Source: JBCBKP01 sp038746265 (GTDB taxonomy: Bacteria > Planctomycetota > Phycisphaerae > Phycisphaerales > UBA1924). Taken from it: a stretch of 64,000 nt of DNA. This document shows, piece by piece, positions 10,118 through 18,884 of the stretch (its first letter is position 1; every line of letters begins with the position of its first letter). Where the stretch lies: assembly GCA_038746265.1 (NCBI GenBank), contig JBCDKU010000001.1, positions 62,001 to 126,000 on the forward strand, read 5' to 3'. Position numbers and translations under genes: made by a program. The notes under the pieces were generated by a model, which was not told the origin of the DNA, did not search any database, and saw nothing but the letters and a program-made list of their open reading frames with translations.

Positions 10118-10624
10118 ATGACGAACACGACCCGCTTCCGCTTCGCCGCCCTCGCCGCCGCCGTCTGCACGGGCTTCGCCGCCGCGCAGCAGACCACGCC
10201 GATCATCCGCGACAGCCTCTCGAACAGGCTCACGCAGATCCGCGTCGAGCGGTCCCAGGCCAACGTGCAGTTCCGGGGCGCCAGCGCCGCGGTCGTCCTG
10301 CCCGGCGCGTCCGCGACATCACTCTCGCCGATCGGCTTCCGCCCGGAGTTTGACCGCAACAACCTCCGCATGGGCGTGCAAACCGGCCGCTTCGATGCCG
10401 TCGCGAACTCGTTCCCGGGCACGCCCCGGCCCGACCTGCGCAACCAGCGCCGCGTCTTCCTCTCGCCCAACGCGAACCAGATCACGGTGTTCTCGGTCGG
10501 GCGCGGGTTCAACGCCGGCAGCGTCCGCAACGCCAACGGCACGTTCAGCCGCCGCGGCATCCCGCGCCGCTCGCCGATCCAGGGCGGCGCACCGAACCGC
10601 GCGCTGCCCTTCTGGCGCCGCTAA
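10118..10624 (+). CDS. Hypothetical exported protein
   Basis: 168-residue protein that I do not recognise. The N terminus is a good signal peptide (basic start, hydrophobic core, cleavage near AAAQQ). The mature part is basic, rich in Arg, Asn, Gly and Pro, with little predicted helix, ending in RALPFWRR. There are no cysteines in the mature part. The ATG at 10118 starts the signal peptide directly; the in-frame extension to 9851 runs into the repeat region and is rejected. It converges on the thioredoxin-fold gene with a 23-base gap. Confidence 0.75.
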   Translation: MTNTTRFRFAALAAAVCTGFAAAQQTTPIIRDSLSNRLTQIRVERSQANVQFRGASAAVVLPGASATSLSPIGFRPEFDRNNLRMGVQTGRFDAVANSFPGTPRPDLRNQRRVFLSPNANQITVFSVGRGFNAGSVRNANGTFSRRGIPRRSPIQGGAPNRALPFWRR

Positions 10625-10647
10625 GCGTTCAGTAAGCTTCAGCCTGA

Positions 10648-12057
10648 TCAGTTCTCGCCGGCGTCGTTGACCGCGGCCTGGACCGCGTCGCGGACCTTGC
10701 CGATCAGCTCGTCGGGCTTCGTCTCGCGCGTCGTCGCCTCGCTGAGCCGGATACGGCCCTCGGCATCGATCACGACGAACGACGGGAACAGACGCACGCG
10801 GAAGTCCCGCGCCGCCTTGTCCGCGCCCACGCCGCGGCCGCCCTCGCCGAACAGCGGCACAAAGCGGTAGCCGCCGTCGTTGACGACCTTCGCCACCGCG
10901 TCCTTGCTCCGCTCGTTGACGACCGGTGCGAACACCGTCACGCCGTCGTCCTCGAACTCTTCGGCGAGCGCATCCACCATCGGGTGGAACGCCGTGGACT
11001 GCTGGCTCCACGTGCCCCAGAAGTACATCACGGTCACCTTGCCCGCGATCTCGTCGCTCGAGATCAGGTTGCCGTCGAGGTCCGAGAGCTCAAAGCTGGG
11101 CGCGTCCTGGAACCGCCCCTGCTGCTGCCGCCGCGCGAGCTCCCGCTCGCGGGCCTGACGCACGCGATCGGGCGTGTCCTGGTTCGGGACCGCCGCGTCC
11201 TCCGAGAGACCGATGTCGGCCTTGACGTACGCGTCCTCGGTCCATCCCTCGGGCACGATGATCTCGAGCTGCTCGGGCGAGATCCGCGGGTTCTGCTCGA
11301 TGTCACGCAGCGTCTGCGTCAGCATCACCGAGATCCCCGAGCCGCCGCTGATGCGCTGCACGCGCCGAGGCAGACTGTCGGACTTCGAGATGAACCACTT
11401 CGTCGAGCCGCTCGGGATCGAGCCGTACTTCGAGAGCTCGCCGCCCGTCCCGCGGCGGCCGTACTCGACCGTCACGACATCGCACGCCTCGCCGTTGATC
11501 TCTTCGGTGCCGTCGAGCGTGATCGTCTGCGCCTTGAGCTCGTCCTCGAACGGGTTCCGCAGCAACAGCTCGTTGATGATGAGGAACGTGTGGTTCGTCT
11601 GGCTGGCGGGCGGGCGTGTCGAGAACACCTTGGTGATCACGCGCTCGTCCTCGACCTCTTTCCATGAGTCGAACTTGGGCCCGCGGAGCAGGTCGATCTT
11701 CTGCACGCCGCCGGGCGGGGCATCGACCTCGCCGATGATCCGCCGCAGCCACAGACCGCCGAGGCCCTGCTGCTTGGTCTGGATCATCTGGATGTAGCCC
11801 GAGCCCGTCGGGATCAGGTTCGCGAAGGGCCCCTGCGCCTCGCTCGTGAGCTCCACGCTGTACGCGAGCGACGCCAGCCCCTTGATCGTCGCCGCCGACC
11901 GCTCGAGCACCGCCTTCGCCTCGGCGTCCACCTTCTTCTCGGCCGCCCCCGCCGGCTGGCCCGGCTGAGCCGCCAGCGCCGCGGGCGTCACGCTCACGGT
12001 CGCCAGCACGCCGGCGGCGACCACGGTCCTCAGAATCCGATCGGCTGCTGCGAACAT
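10648..12057 (-). CDS. Exported two-domain protein: LolA-like N-terminal part and TlpA-like thioredoxin fold without active-site cysteines
   Basis: 469-residue exported protein, signal peptide ending near ALAAQ. The middle part (about 45-290) resembles the outer-membrane-lipoprotein-sorting/LolA-like beta fold used by many exported planctomycete proteins. The C-terminal about 150 residues are TlpA/redoxin-like (APSFELSDLDGNLI, VTVMYFWGTWSQQS, FRVRLFPSFVVIDAEGRI). The position of the WCxxC motif reads WSQQS, so both redox cysteines are missing and disulfide chemistry is unlikely. The ATG at 12057 has AAGGAG six bases upstream, so the in-frame ATG at 12093 is rejected. It lies 111 bases downstream of trpC on the same strand. 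Confidence 0.8.
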   Translation of the reverse strand: MFAAADRILRTVVAAGVLATVSVTPAALAAQPGQPAGAAEKKVDAEAKAVLERSAATIKGLASLAYSVELTSEAQGPFANLIPTGSGYIQMIQTKQQGLGGLWLRRIIGEVDAPPGGVQKIDLLRGPKFDSWKEVEDERVITKVFSTRPPASQTNHTFLIINELLLRNPFEDELKAQTITLDGTEEINGEACDVVTVEYGRRGTGGELSKYGSIPSGSTKWFISKSDSLPRRVQRISGGSGISVMLTQTLRDIEQNPRISPEQLEIIVPEGWTEDAYVKADIGLSEDAAVPNQDTPDRVRQARERELARRQQQGRFQDAPSFELSDLDGNLISSDEIAGKVTVMYFWGTWSQQSTAFHPMVDALAEEFEDDGVTVFAPVVNERSKDAVAKVVNDGGYRFVPLFGEGGRGVGADKAARDFRVRLFPSFVVIDAEGRIRLSEATTRETKPDELIGKVRDAVQAAVNDAGEN

Positions 12058-12168
12058 CTCAAGCTCCTTGAGTCCTGCAAAGTCTGTCGCCAAAGTCCAG
12101 GCGTTCGTCGGGAACGATGCTATGCGGCCGCCAACCTGCCCCGGCCAGACCTGACCGATCTCGGTCCC

Positions 12169-13032
12169 CTACCTCAGAAGGTCCGAAAGCGCAGCCCCGG
12201 GGTCGTCCTGACGCATCAGGTGCTCCCCCACGAGCACGATCCGGACCCCCACCTCCCGGAGCCGGGCCAGATCCGCCGGCTCCGAGATCCCCGATTCCGA
12301 CACCAGGACGCCCGGATCGTCCACCAGATCCACCAGACGCGTCGTATGAGCGACGTCCGTCGTCATCGTCGTCAGATCCCGGTTGTTGATACCGAGCAGG
12401 CAGTAGCTGGGATGCGGGAACCCGACGTGCGGACGCACCCGCAGCAGATTCTCCATCGAGTGCACCTCGAGCAGCACCGTCAGACCCAGACGCTGGGCCA
12501 GGATCATCATGTCGATGATCTGCCCCTCCGTCAGCACCTCGGCGATCAGCAAGACCGCGTCCGCGCCCGCCGCCCGGCTCTCCCAGAGCTGGATCGGATC
12601 GACGATGAAGTCCTTCCGCAGGACCGGCAGCGGGGCCGCCTCCTTCACCCGCTGGATGAAGCTCAGGTGCCCGCCGAAGAAGGTCTCGTCCGTCAGGCAG
12701 CTGATCGCCGCCGCCCCCGCGGCGTGGTACCGCCGGGCGACCGCCGCTGGATCGAACCCATCGCCCTCATACTCTGGACGGATGAGACCCGCCGACGGAC
12801 TCTGCCGCTTGATCTCCGCGATCACCGCCGTGGTGCCGTCGCCGCTACGCCCGCCCTCGGTCACGGCCCGGAAGAAGTTCCGCGGGGGCTCTGCCTGCGC
12901 GACCTCCGCCTCCAGCTCCGTCATCGACCGCGACGACTTGAGCCGCTCGACCTCCCCCCGCTTGTGCTCCACGATCTCGGCGAGCACCGCGGGCGGCACC
13001 GGATTCACGTCCTGGTCACTCATCGCGGGCAT
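12169..13032 (-). CDS. trpC: Indole-3-glycerol phosphate synthase
   Basis: Converts 1-(2-carboxyphenylamino)-deoxyribulose 5-phosphate to indole-3-glycerol phosphate in tryptophan synthesis; cytoplasmic TIM barrel. All family motifs are present in order: EIKRQSPSAG (catalytic Lys/SPS), CLTDETFFGG, VLRKDFIVDPIQL, TVLLEVHS, LGINNRDL and VSESGI. Length is about 287, normal for a stand-alone enzyme. The start is uncertain: GTG at 13047, ATG at 13032 or ATG at 13023. I prefer 13032 because GAGGG lies eight bases upstream. No other trp synthesis gene is adjacent. Confidence 0.95.
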   Translation of the reverse strand: MPAMSDQDVNPVPPAVLAEIVEHKRGEVERLKSSRSMTELEAEVAQAEPPRNFFRAVTEGGRSGDGTTAVIAEIKRQSPSAGLIRPEYEGDGFDPAAVARRYHAAGAAAISCLTDETFFGGHLSFIQRVKEAAPLPVLRKDFIVDPIQLWESRAAGADAVLLIAEVLTEGQIIDMMILAQRLGLTVLLEVHSMENLLRVRPHVGFPHPSYCLLGINNRDLTTMTTDVAHTTRLVDLVDDPGVLVSESGISEPADLARLREVGVRIVLVGEHLMRQDDPGAALSDLLR

Positions 13033-13072
13033 TGTTGCGGCCCTCACCCTCGCTTTCTTCGCGGGACCGGTG

Positions 13073-13990
13073 ATGGGCCAGGATGACGCCGTTCATGACG
13101 GCGTCGGCGCTTCGGAGCCGCAGGCCGACTCGACGTCCGCCCTCCTCGCCGGTCTCGCGATCTACTCGGGCTTCTCGCTCATCAGCCTCGCGATCTGCAT
13201 CTGGGGCGTCCGGTTGTTCTCGGGCCCGGGCCTTGACCGCAAGGGCGCCCGCGACCTCGACCCGATCCCCACAACCGCGTGGTTCGCTGCCGCCGGCCTC
13301 GCCTGGCTCGTCGTGCCCATCACCGCCGGCATCGGCGTCGGCATCGCCACTGCGTCGGGCGACGATCCCACCGAGACCATCGCGGCCGCCGCGACCGACA
13401 TCCGATTTCTCGGCCTCACCCAGTCCATCGCCTATGGCCTCAGCTCCATCGCCTGCCTCGCCCTCGCCTGGTTCATCGCACGCAAGGCCCCCAACGCCGG
13501 CCTCCGCGCACGACCTGTTGACGCCATCGTCGGCCCCGGAACCTGGATGCTCATCGTCCCCTTCACGCTCGTCGCCGGGTCCATCGCCGCCCTCGCCGCG
13601 GCCGCGTTCGCGGGCGAGTCTCCCGAGCCCATCACCCACGACACCCTCCGCACCATCTCCGAAGAACGAAACAACCCGTGGATGTGGGGCCTCGCCCTCT
13701 CCGCGACCGTCGGCGCGGGCGTCGTCGAAGAGATCACCTACCGCGGCCTACTCCAATCGGGCTTCCGCCGCCTCACCAAAAGCCCCTGGGCCGCCATCGT
13801 CGCGACCTCGACCATCTTCACGCTCATGCACTGGTCGGTCGTCGCCGAGGGACGCCACGCGCTCGCCGTGATCTTCGTGCTGTCCATCGCGCTCGGCGCT
13901 GCCTTCGAGCGCACCAAGTCCATCGCCGTCCCGATCATCGCGCACGCGATGTTCAACGCCATGCAGATCCTCGCGGTCCTCGCCGGCTGA
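13073..13990 (+). CDS. CPBP family intramembrane metalloprotease (CAAX/Abi type)
   Basis: About 305-residue polytopic membrane protein. The CPBP motifs are intact in the C-terminal half: EEITYRG (motif EExxxR), FTLMHW (FxxxH) and HAMFNAM (HxxxN). These residues bind the catalytic metal in family members related to Rce1. About seven or eight hydrophobic segments are visible. The start is unclear: ATG at 13073 (or GTG at 13070) gives a protein beginning GQDD, but the in-frame sequence just upstream reads like a signal peptide without any usual start codon. It diverges from trpC. Some relatives modify prenylated or bacteriocin-type peptides; the substrate here is unknown. Confidence 0.88.
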   Translation: MGQDDAVHDGVGASEPQADSTSALLAGLAIYSGFSLISLAICIWGVRLFSGPGLDRKGARDLDPIPTTAWFAAAGLAWLVVPITAGIGVGIATASGDDPTETIAAAATDIRFLGLTQSIAYGLSSIACLALAWFIARKAPNAGLRARPVDAIVGPGTWMLIVPFTLVAGSIAALAAAAFAGESPEPITHDTLRTISEERNNPWMWGLALSATVGAGVVEEITYRGLLQSGFRRLTKSPWAAIVATSTIFTLMHWSVVAEGRHALAVIFVLSIALGAAFERTKSIAVPIIAHAMFNAMQILAVLAG

Positions 13991-14064
13991 GGCCCGGCTG
14001 AAGCCCGCCGAGGCCTGCTTCAAGCATCGAGACCCACCCAACCACCCGTCTACCCTTGCCTCCC

Positions 14065-15141
14065 ATGCCCGAAACCAACACCTCCAAGCCCCGCATCCTC
14101 ACCGGCGACACACCCACAGGACGCCTCCACCTCGGGCACTGGGTCGGCTCCGTCGAGAACCGCGTCCGTCTGCAGGACAAGTACGACTGCTACTTCCTGC
14201 TCGCCAACATGCACGCCTACACCACGCGCGCCGACCAGCCAACCGACATCCGCGAGTCCACCATCGAGATCGTCAAGGACTGGATCGCCTGCGGTATCGA
14301 CCCCAACCAATCCACCATCGTCCTCCAGACCGAGGTCCCGGCGATCGCCGAGCTGACGTGGTTCCTCGCGATGCTCCTGCCCTTCAACCGCGTCATGCGC
14401 AACCCGACGCTCAAGACCGAGATCGAGGACAAGGGCCTGGGCGACAACTACCCCTTCGGCTTCCCCCTCTACGCCGTCGGGCAGTGCGCCGACATCCTCA
14501 TCTTCCGCCCGGAGCTCGTCCCCGTGGGCGAGGACCAGGTGGCCCACATCGAGCCCTGCCGCGAGGTCGCCCGCCGCTTCAACCAGCTCTACTGCCGCGT
14601 CGATCCGCAAACAGAAGACGAGGACTACGTCGCCAGGGGCGGGCTCTTCCCGATCCCCAAGGCAGAGGTCGGCCGCGTGGGACGCCTCCCGGGCATCGAC
14701 GGAAAGAAGATGTCCAAGAGCCTCAACAACGCGATCTTCCTCTCCGACAGCTTCAAGCAGATCAAGAAGAAGATCGGCCAGATCTATACCGGACGCCAGG
14801 CGATGGACGAGCCGGGCGACACCACCAACCTGCTCTTCGACTACGTCCGCTTCTTCGTCACCGATGCCGACCGCGTCGCCGAGCTCGAGAAGAAGTACGC
14901 CGCCGGCGACAACATCGGCGACGGCCACGTCAAGGCCGAGATTGCGGACGCGATCAACGCCATCATCGAGCCCATCCGCGAGAAACGAGCCGAGCTCGAC
15001 ACCCCGGCAGGCGAAGCCAAGATCCTCGAGATCATCCGAGACGGCACCCGCCGAGCCAACGAGATCGCCGAAGAAACTCTCTACCTCGCGAAGAAGGCGA
15101 TGAAGCTCGACTTCGGCAAGCGCGTGCTGGACTTGAAGTAA
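14065..15141 (+). CDS. trpS: Tryptophan--tRNA ligase
   Basis: Class I aminoacyl-tRNA synthetase charging tRNA-Trp. The N-terminal signature TPTGRLHLGHWVG holds the HIGH-equivalent, and KKMSKS (about 210-218) is the second ATP-binding motif. Further TrpRS-typical pieces are YPFGFPLYAVGQCADIL and the VPVGEDQVAHIE block. Length 358 is slightly long for the bacterial enzyme. The ATG at 14065 is used in place of an upstream TTG at 14056. No clear Shine-Dalgarno is seen. It follows the CPBP gene by 74 bases on the same strand. Confidence 0.95.
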   Translation: MPETNTSKPRILTGDTPTGRLHLGHWVGSVENRVRLQDKYDCYFLLANMHAYTTRADQPTDIRESTIEIVKDWIACGIDPNQSTIVLQTEVPAIAELTWFLAMLLPFNRVMRNPTLKTEIEDKGLGDNYPFGFPLYAVGQCADILIFRPELVPVGEDQVAHIEPCREVARRFNQLYCRVDPQTEDEDYVARGGLFPIPKAEVGRVGRLPGIDGKKMSKSLNNAIFLSDSFKQIKKKIGQIYTGRQAMDEPGDTTNLLFDYVRFFVTDADRVAELEKKYAAGDNIGDGHVKAEIADAINAIIEPIREKRAELDTPAGEAKILEIIRDGTRRANEIAEETLYLAKKAMKLDFGKRVLDLK

Positions 15142-15153
15142 GAGGTCTCGGTC

Positions 15154-15873
15154 ATGTCACCTGGGCTCTCCGTGAAACACCGTGCGACGTCGATATGGCG
15201 TGCGTGCCCGTTCGCGAGTGCCGAGATCGACTTTGCCTACCACTCTCCGCGAGTTCTCTCAAGAGATGCCGTCGACAGTGCGGCACCTGTCGTTTTTTTG
15301 GGAGTGCTAGGGCTGCTGATCTCTTTGGTAGCACCGATGCTCCTGTTCGAGCACGCGCGGTCGAATCCATCGACGTTCTCTTGGCCGACACCTCAGATCT
15401 GCGCTGTGTTGGTCGCGATCGCCGCAGGTCTTCCATGTCTTGCGCTCGGCTGCATCCCGGCACTCTGGTACTGGAGTCATCGAAAGGTGCTGGAACTTGT
15501 CGAAGCGGAAGACGGACCGCAATTCACCCTGATCTACCGTGACATGTTCTCACGCAAAGGGACCGTGATCGCAGAACAACCGATGAGCGCGTCTCGCCTC
15601 GAAGTCTGCGTGCTCGAGCTCACCGATAGACCCAAGGTTCCGGGCGCAAAGGGATGGTGCGTTGCGCTTCGAGGACCAAACTTCGACTACGTGCTCGCGT
15701 GCGCAGACTCCGTCGAAGCGATCGATGAGTTCATTCCGCGGTACCGAGGACTCGAAATCGAGACCACGGACAACATGCTCACATTCCTTGGGTTTCGGAG
15801 CTTGCTGCCGATGGGCTCGCGGGTTTCTCGCTATCTCGGTCGCCCTGCGGACGATCATGACAAGACATCTTGA
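15154..15873 (+). CDS. Hypothetical membrane protein, lower GC than its neighbours
   Basis: 239-residue protein that I do not recognise. Two hydrophobic segments (about 45-66 and 82-106) form a hairpin in the membrane. A soluble C-terminal domain of about 130 residues (RKVLELVEAEDGPQFTLIY onward) follows, probably cytoplasmic and beta-rich. Codon use is visibly less GC-biased at third positions than trpS upstream or the minus-strand cluster downstream, suggesting later acquisition or weak selection. It starts 12 bases after trpS and converges on the next gene. Confidence 0.7.
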   Translation: MSPGLSVKHRATSIWRACPFASAEIDFAYHSPRVLSRDAVDSAAPVVFLGVLGLLISLVAPMLLFEHARSNPSTFSWPTPQICAVLVAIAAGLPCLALGCIPALWYWSHRKVLELVEAEDGPQFTLIYRDMFSRKGTVIAEQPMSASRLEVCVLELTDRPKVPGAKGWCVALRGPNFDYVLACADSVEAIDEFIPRYRGLEIETTDNMLTFLGFRSLLPMGSRVSRYLGRPADDHDKTS

Positions 15874-15877
15874 GAAC

Positions 15878-17089
15878 TCAATCCCGCCCCAACAACCCAC
15901 CGCGCAGCACCACCGCGTCCTGCACCGGCCCGAACTCGCCCGCATCAAGCACCAGACGCAGCAACCGTCCGCCCGCACCTACACCGGGTAGCTCGACCGA
16001 CACCGTCGCATCCGGTGTGCCCGCCGTGAGCCGCGTGGACGACAGCGTCTCGACCGATCCGGTCGAGAGCACGACCTCAACACGCAAAACACAATCAGCC
16101 CACGGCCCCGGGCTCCCGCCCAGCATGCGGACCAGGCTCGCCGTGACCGCGAGCCGCGCGTCCTCCGGCTGCAGCCGCCAATCGACTGCCATCGGCCCGG
16201 GAAGCGAGATATCCGCCGCGCCGAGCGGCGTCGCCAGCACGTCGCCCACCGCGGGCATCTCCGTCCACCGCCGCGTCGGATCGGGCAGCACCCGCGCGAT
16301 CGGTCGGGCAGCGAGCGCATCGAGCGCCCCCGCGTCCGGCGCGTACGCCAGCACGCGGTCCGCCGTCAGCGACATCGGCTCGGGCTGCTCGAGCCCGAGC
16401 GACCCGCCCGCCGGCAGCCACGGCACGATCGAAAGCACCGACCCGTCATCGAGCCACACACGCGGACCCTCGGGCGACACCCGCGCGTTCGCGAGCCCGA
16501 TCCCCGCGACACGGCTCAGCGGGATCGTCCGGTCGCCCGCCTCGGTCTCGATCTCGATCGACTCACCCATCGCGAGCACGAACCCCGACACCCCATCACC
16601 GTTGGTCAGCGCGACGAAGTCGTCCTCCGGATTCGCGCGCGACCCGATCTCGCGCGCGAGCTGACCCGAGAGCACACGTCCCGCGCCGAGCACGATCGCC
16701 GAGATCTCGTCCAGCGGCACCGACGCCGTCCCGAGCCCGCCCAGGTCGATCGCCAGCGCCTCGCCGCCCTCGCCCTGCGACGCGAGCAGTCTTCCGATCA
16801 GCCGCTGCCCATCGATCGTCTCGATCAGGGCGACCGCCCCCGACGCCCCGGGCGGGATCGCGGGCCGCGCGGTCGTCCCAGGCCGCGCCCCGAACGCCGC
16901 GAGCCGGTCCCATCCGATCGTCCGCCGACGCCCGATGTCGTCCTCGAACACCACGCCCTGCGGCGTCAGCTCGAGAATCTCCACCGATGTCGAACCAAGA
17001 TCGCGATCAAGCAGCACGCGCGGCTGCTGCGCGCACGCGATCGACGCGAGAAGACCGAGCAAGATGGATGGTATTCGCCTGAGCATCAT
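15878..17089 (-). CDS. Exported hypothetical protein, last gene of the Bat-like cluster
   Basis: 403-residue exported protein; signal peptide MMLRRIPSILLGLLASIAC-AQQ. The body is beta-rich with repeated motifs of the type V(A/W)L.DG..L.G, suggesting stacked beta domains. The last about 120 residues (from AVDWRL to the C terminus) look like an NPCBM/jelly-roll-type carbohydrate-binding fold, but this is a weak impression. The start codon overlaps the stop of the upstream gene (TGA inside ATGATG), so translation is coupled to the squalene-cyclase-repeat gene. Function unknown. Confidence 0.75.
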   Translation of the reverse strand: MMLRRIPSILLGLLASIACAQQPRVLLDRDLGSTSVEILELTPQGVVFEDDIGRRRTIGWDRLAAFGARPGTTARPAIPPGASGAVALIETIDGQRLIGRLLASQGEGGEALAIDLGGLGTASVPLDEISAIVLGAGRVLSGQLAREIGSRANPEDDFVALTNGDGVSGFVLAMGESIEIETEAGDRTIPLSRVAGIGLANARVSPEGPRVWLDDGSVLSIVPWLPAGGSLGLEQPEPMSLTADRVLAYAPDAGALDALAARPIARVLPDPTRRWTEMPAVGDVLATPLGAADISLPGPMAVDWRLQPEDARLAVTASLVRMLGGSPGPWADCVLRVEVVLSTGSVETLSSTRLTAGTPDATVSVELPGVGAGGRLLRLVLDAGEFGPVQDAVVLRGGLLGRD

Positions 17090-18177
17090 TTCTGAAAGAT
17101 CGGCAGATACCGCTTCGGCATCTGCAGCACGATCAGCGCCATCGCTGTCCCGTACTCACGCCCAACAGTCGGATCGTCCCACGACCCATCCTCGAGCTGG
17201 CTCTGGAGCAGCTCCTCGCGCACCGCGGGCCACCACCGCGCCCAGTTGTCGCCCCCCGCAAGGAACATCGCCTGCACGGCGTAGTAGTGCCCGTAAAAAT
17301 AGTGCGCCCGCGTGCGGTTCCCGCGACCCGGGAACGCCGCACGCTCGAGGTAGTCCAGGCCGCGATCGATCGCGACATCGTCGTAGATGCCCGCGTAGTA
17401 CAGGCTCGCGACACCCGCGGCAGATCGGGGCCACGCACTCGACCCGCCGTCCGCCTGGTACCGGAACCCGCCGTCGCGGTTCTGGCAGCGGCGCACATAC
17501 TCAACCGCCTTGTCGATCACCGCGGCATCGACCTCAAGCCCCGCGTTGCGCGCCGACCGCAGCGCCATGATCTCGCAGATCGTCACCGACACGTCCGCGT
17601 CGTAGGGCACCGGGTTGTACCGCCAGCCGCCCTCGTCGTTTTGCGTGCGCTCGATCAGGCGGATCGCCTTGACGAGCGCCTCGTGCGTGCGGGCCGCGAG
17701 CTGCGTGTCCGCGCCGCCCTGCGTCATGCCGTAGACCTCGCCCAGGAACAACGTCGCGAACCCGTGCCCGTACATCGGACCGTGCGCCGCGTCCGACGCG
17801 ATCAGCCCGTTCTCGGCGACGTTGTCCACGACGAAGCGCACGCCGCGGTCGATCATCTCGCCGTACTCGCCCCGGCCCGGCAGGTGCCCGTCGGCCATGA
17901 ACGCCAGGCACGCGAGCGACGTGATCGCGACGTTCTTGCCGAACCGGCCGCCCTCGAACGACCCATCCTCGGCCTGCCGCTCCGCGAGGTACGCGAGCCC
18001 GCGCTCAACCGCGCGATCGAGCTCCGCGGTGATCTCACCCTCGAGCGCGTCGTTCGCGGCCGAGTTGCCGAACGCCTCGGGCCGATCATCGACATCGGAG
18101 AGCGCGCCCTGCGCCAGCGCCGAACCTGAACAGAGCAACGCGGCCATGATCGCGAGTGTCTTCACAGAGCCAATCAT
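17086..18177 (-). CDS. Exported prenyltransferase/squalene-cyclase-repeat protein
   Basis: 363-residue protein with a signal peptide (MIGSVKTLAIMAALLCSGS, cleavage near ALAQ). It then has alpha/alpha-barrel repeats of the terpene cyclase/prenyltransferase class: LAYLAERQAEDGSFEGG, RTQNDEGGWRY, RRCQNRDGGFRY and SQLEDGSWDDP. The aspartate-rich catalytic motifs of true squalene-hopene cyclases were not found, so a binding or structural role is more likely than cyclisation. The start at 18177 has AGGAGG seven bases upstream and overlaps the previous stop (ATGA). The long in-frame extension to 18309 lies within the previous gene and is rejected. The protein is exported, as are its neighbours in this cluster. 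Confidence 0.85.
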   Translation of the reverse strand: MIGSVKTLAIMAALLCSGSALAQGALSDVDDRPEAFGNSAANDALEGEITAELDRAVERGLAYLAERQAEDGSFEGGRFGKNVAITSLACLAFMADGHLPGRGEYGEMIDRGVRFVVDNVAENGLIASDAAHGPMYGHGFATLFLGEVYGMTQGGADTQLAARTHEALVKAIRLIERTQNDEGGWRYNPVPYDADVSVTICEIMALRSARNAGLEVDAAVIDKAVEYVRRCQNRDGGFRYQADGGSSAWPRSAAGVASLYYAGIYDDVAIDRGLDYLERAAFPGRGNRTRAHYFYGHYYAVQAMFLAGGDNWARWWPAVREELLQSQLEDGSWDDPTVGREYGTAMALIVLQMPKRYLPIFQK

Positions 18178-18884
18178 CGGTCGTCCTCCTCGCCGCGCTC
18201 GGCCAATCTGCGGTAATACGCCCGCGTGAGCTCCTCGTAGAGCGAGCTGAACCGCTCGCTGAGCCCCTGGGTCAGGGCCCCGCGGACGCGCTCGGGCAGG
18301 TTGCCCCACTCCGCGCCTGCCGCCACCGCCTCGGGGCTGAGCTCGCCCTGCTGCAATCCGGGCGGCTGCGCCTCGCCCTGGTTCTCGGAGTTGCCCGCCT
18401 GATCGTTCTGGGCCTGCTGCTGTTGCTGCTGGTTCGGCTGCTGCTGCTGCTGCGAGGAACTCGACGAGCTTGACGAGCTGCTCGAACTCGACGACTGGTT
18501 GTTCTGCGCCGAATCGATCACGAGATCGAGCTTGCGCAGGATGTCCTCCTGAATGCGCTGCGTGCCGATCCCCGTGTCGTGGGCCGCGGACGCGAGCCGG
18601 TCGGCGGTGTCCTGCATGAGCTGCTGCGCCTGATCGAGCTCCTGCGTCGCCTCCGCGCCGCTCAGCTCGCGTTCAAGCTGCTGCCCCGCGAGCTCATCGG
18701 GATCGATCCGGATCGCGCCCGACTCGGCCGTCACCTCGCTGGCTTCTTTCAACCCGAGCAGCACATCAAGATCCGGCAATCCGGGCGGCGGGGTTGTCGG
18801 CGGTGTTGACTGCGCCGGCTGCGCGATCGCCGAACCGGCGATCGCCACGATGACAAGCGTCGTCAGCTTCACGGCACGCTTCAC
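18174..18884 (-). CDS. Exported Ser/Gln-rich low-complexity protein
   Basis: 236-residue exported protein; signal peptide ends near SAIAQ. After a proline-rich linker and a helical region (about 60-125) there is a run of 14 serines, then 5 Gln, Pro, Asn and 6 Gln. The C terminus is helical again (NLPERVRGALTQGL..YEELTRAYYRRLAE). The serine run is built from mixed TCN and AGY codons. The start is GTG overlapping the upstream stop (GTGA). Planctomycete DUF58/BatA clusters often contain such short periplasmic coiled-coil proteins. Function unknown. Confidence 0.85.
   Translation of the reverse strand: MKRAVKLTTLVIVAIAGSAIAQPAQSTPPTTPPPGLPDLDVLLGLKEASEVTAESGAIRIDPDELAGQQLERELSGAEATQELDQAQQLMQDTADRLASAAHDTGIGTQRIQEDILRKLDLVIDSAQNNQSSSSSSSSSSSSSSQQQQQPNQQQQQQAQNDQAGNSENQGEAQPPGLQQGELSPEAVAAGAEWGNLPERVRGALTQGLSERFSSLYEELTRAYYRRLAERGEEDDR

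Noticed and set aside
9765..10121. Small open frames in the 9.7-10.1 kb gap
   Set aside because: They translate the inverted repeat and have no start signal or protein-like composition.
12169..15141. trpC and trpS as parts of one tryptophan operon
   Set aside because: They are on opposite strands with a CPBP gene between them. Proximity seems accidental.
17086..18177. True squalene-hopene cyclase
   Set aside because: Only the repeat fold is present. The protein is short, exported and lacks the catalytic DxDD motif.
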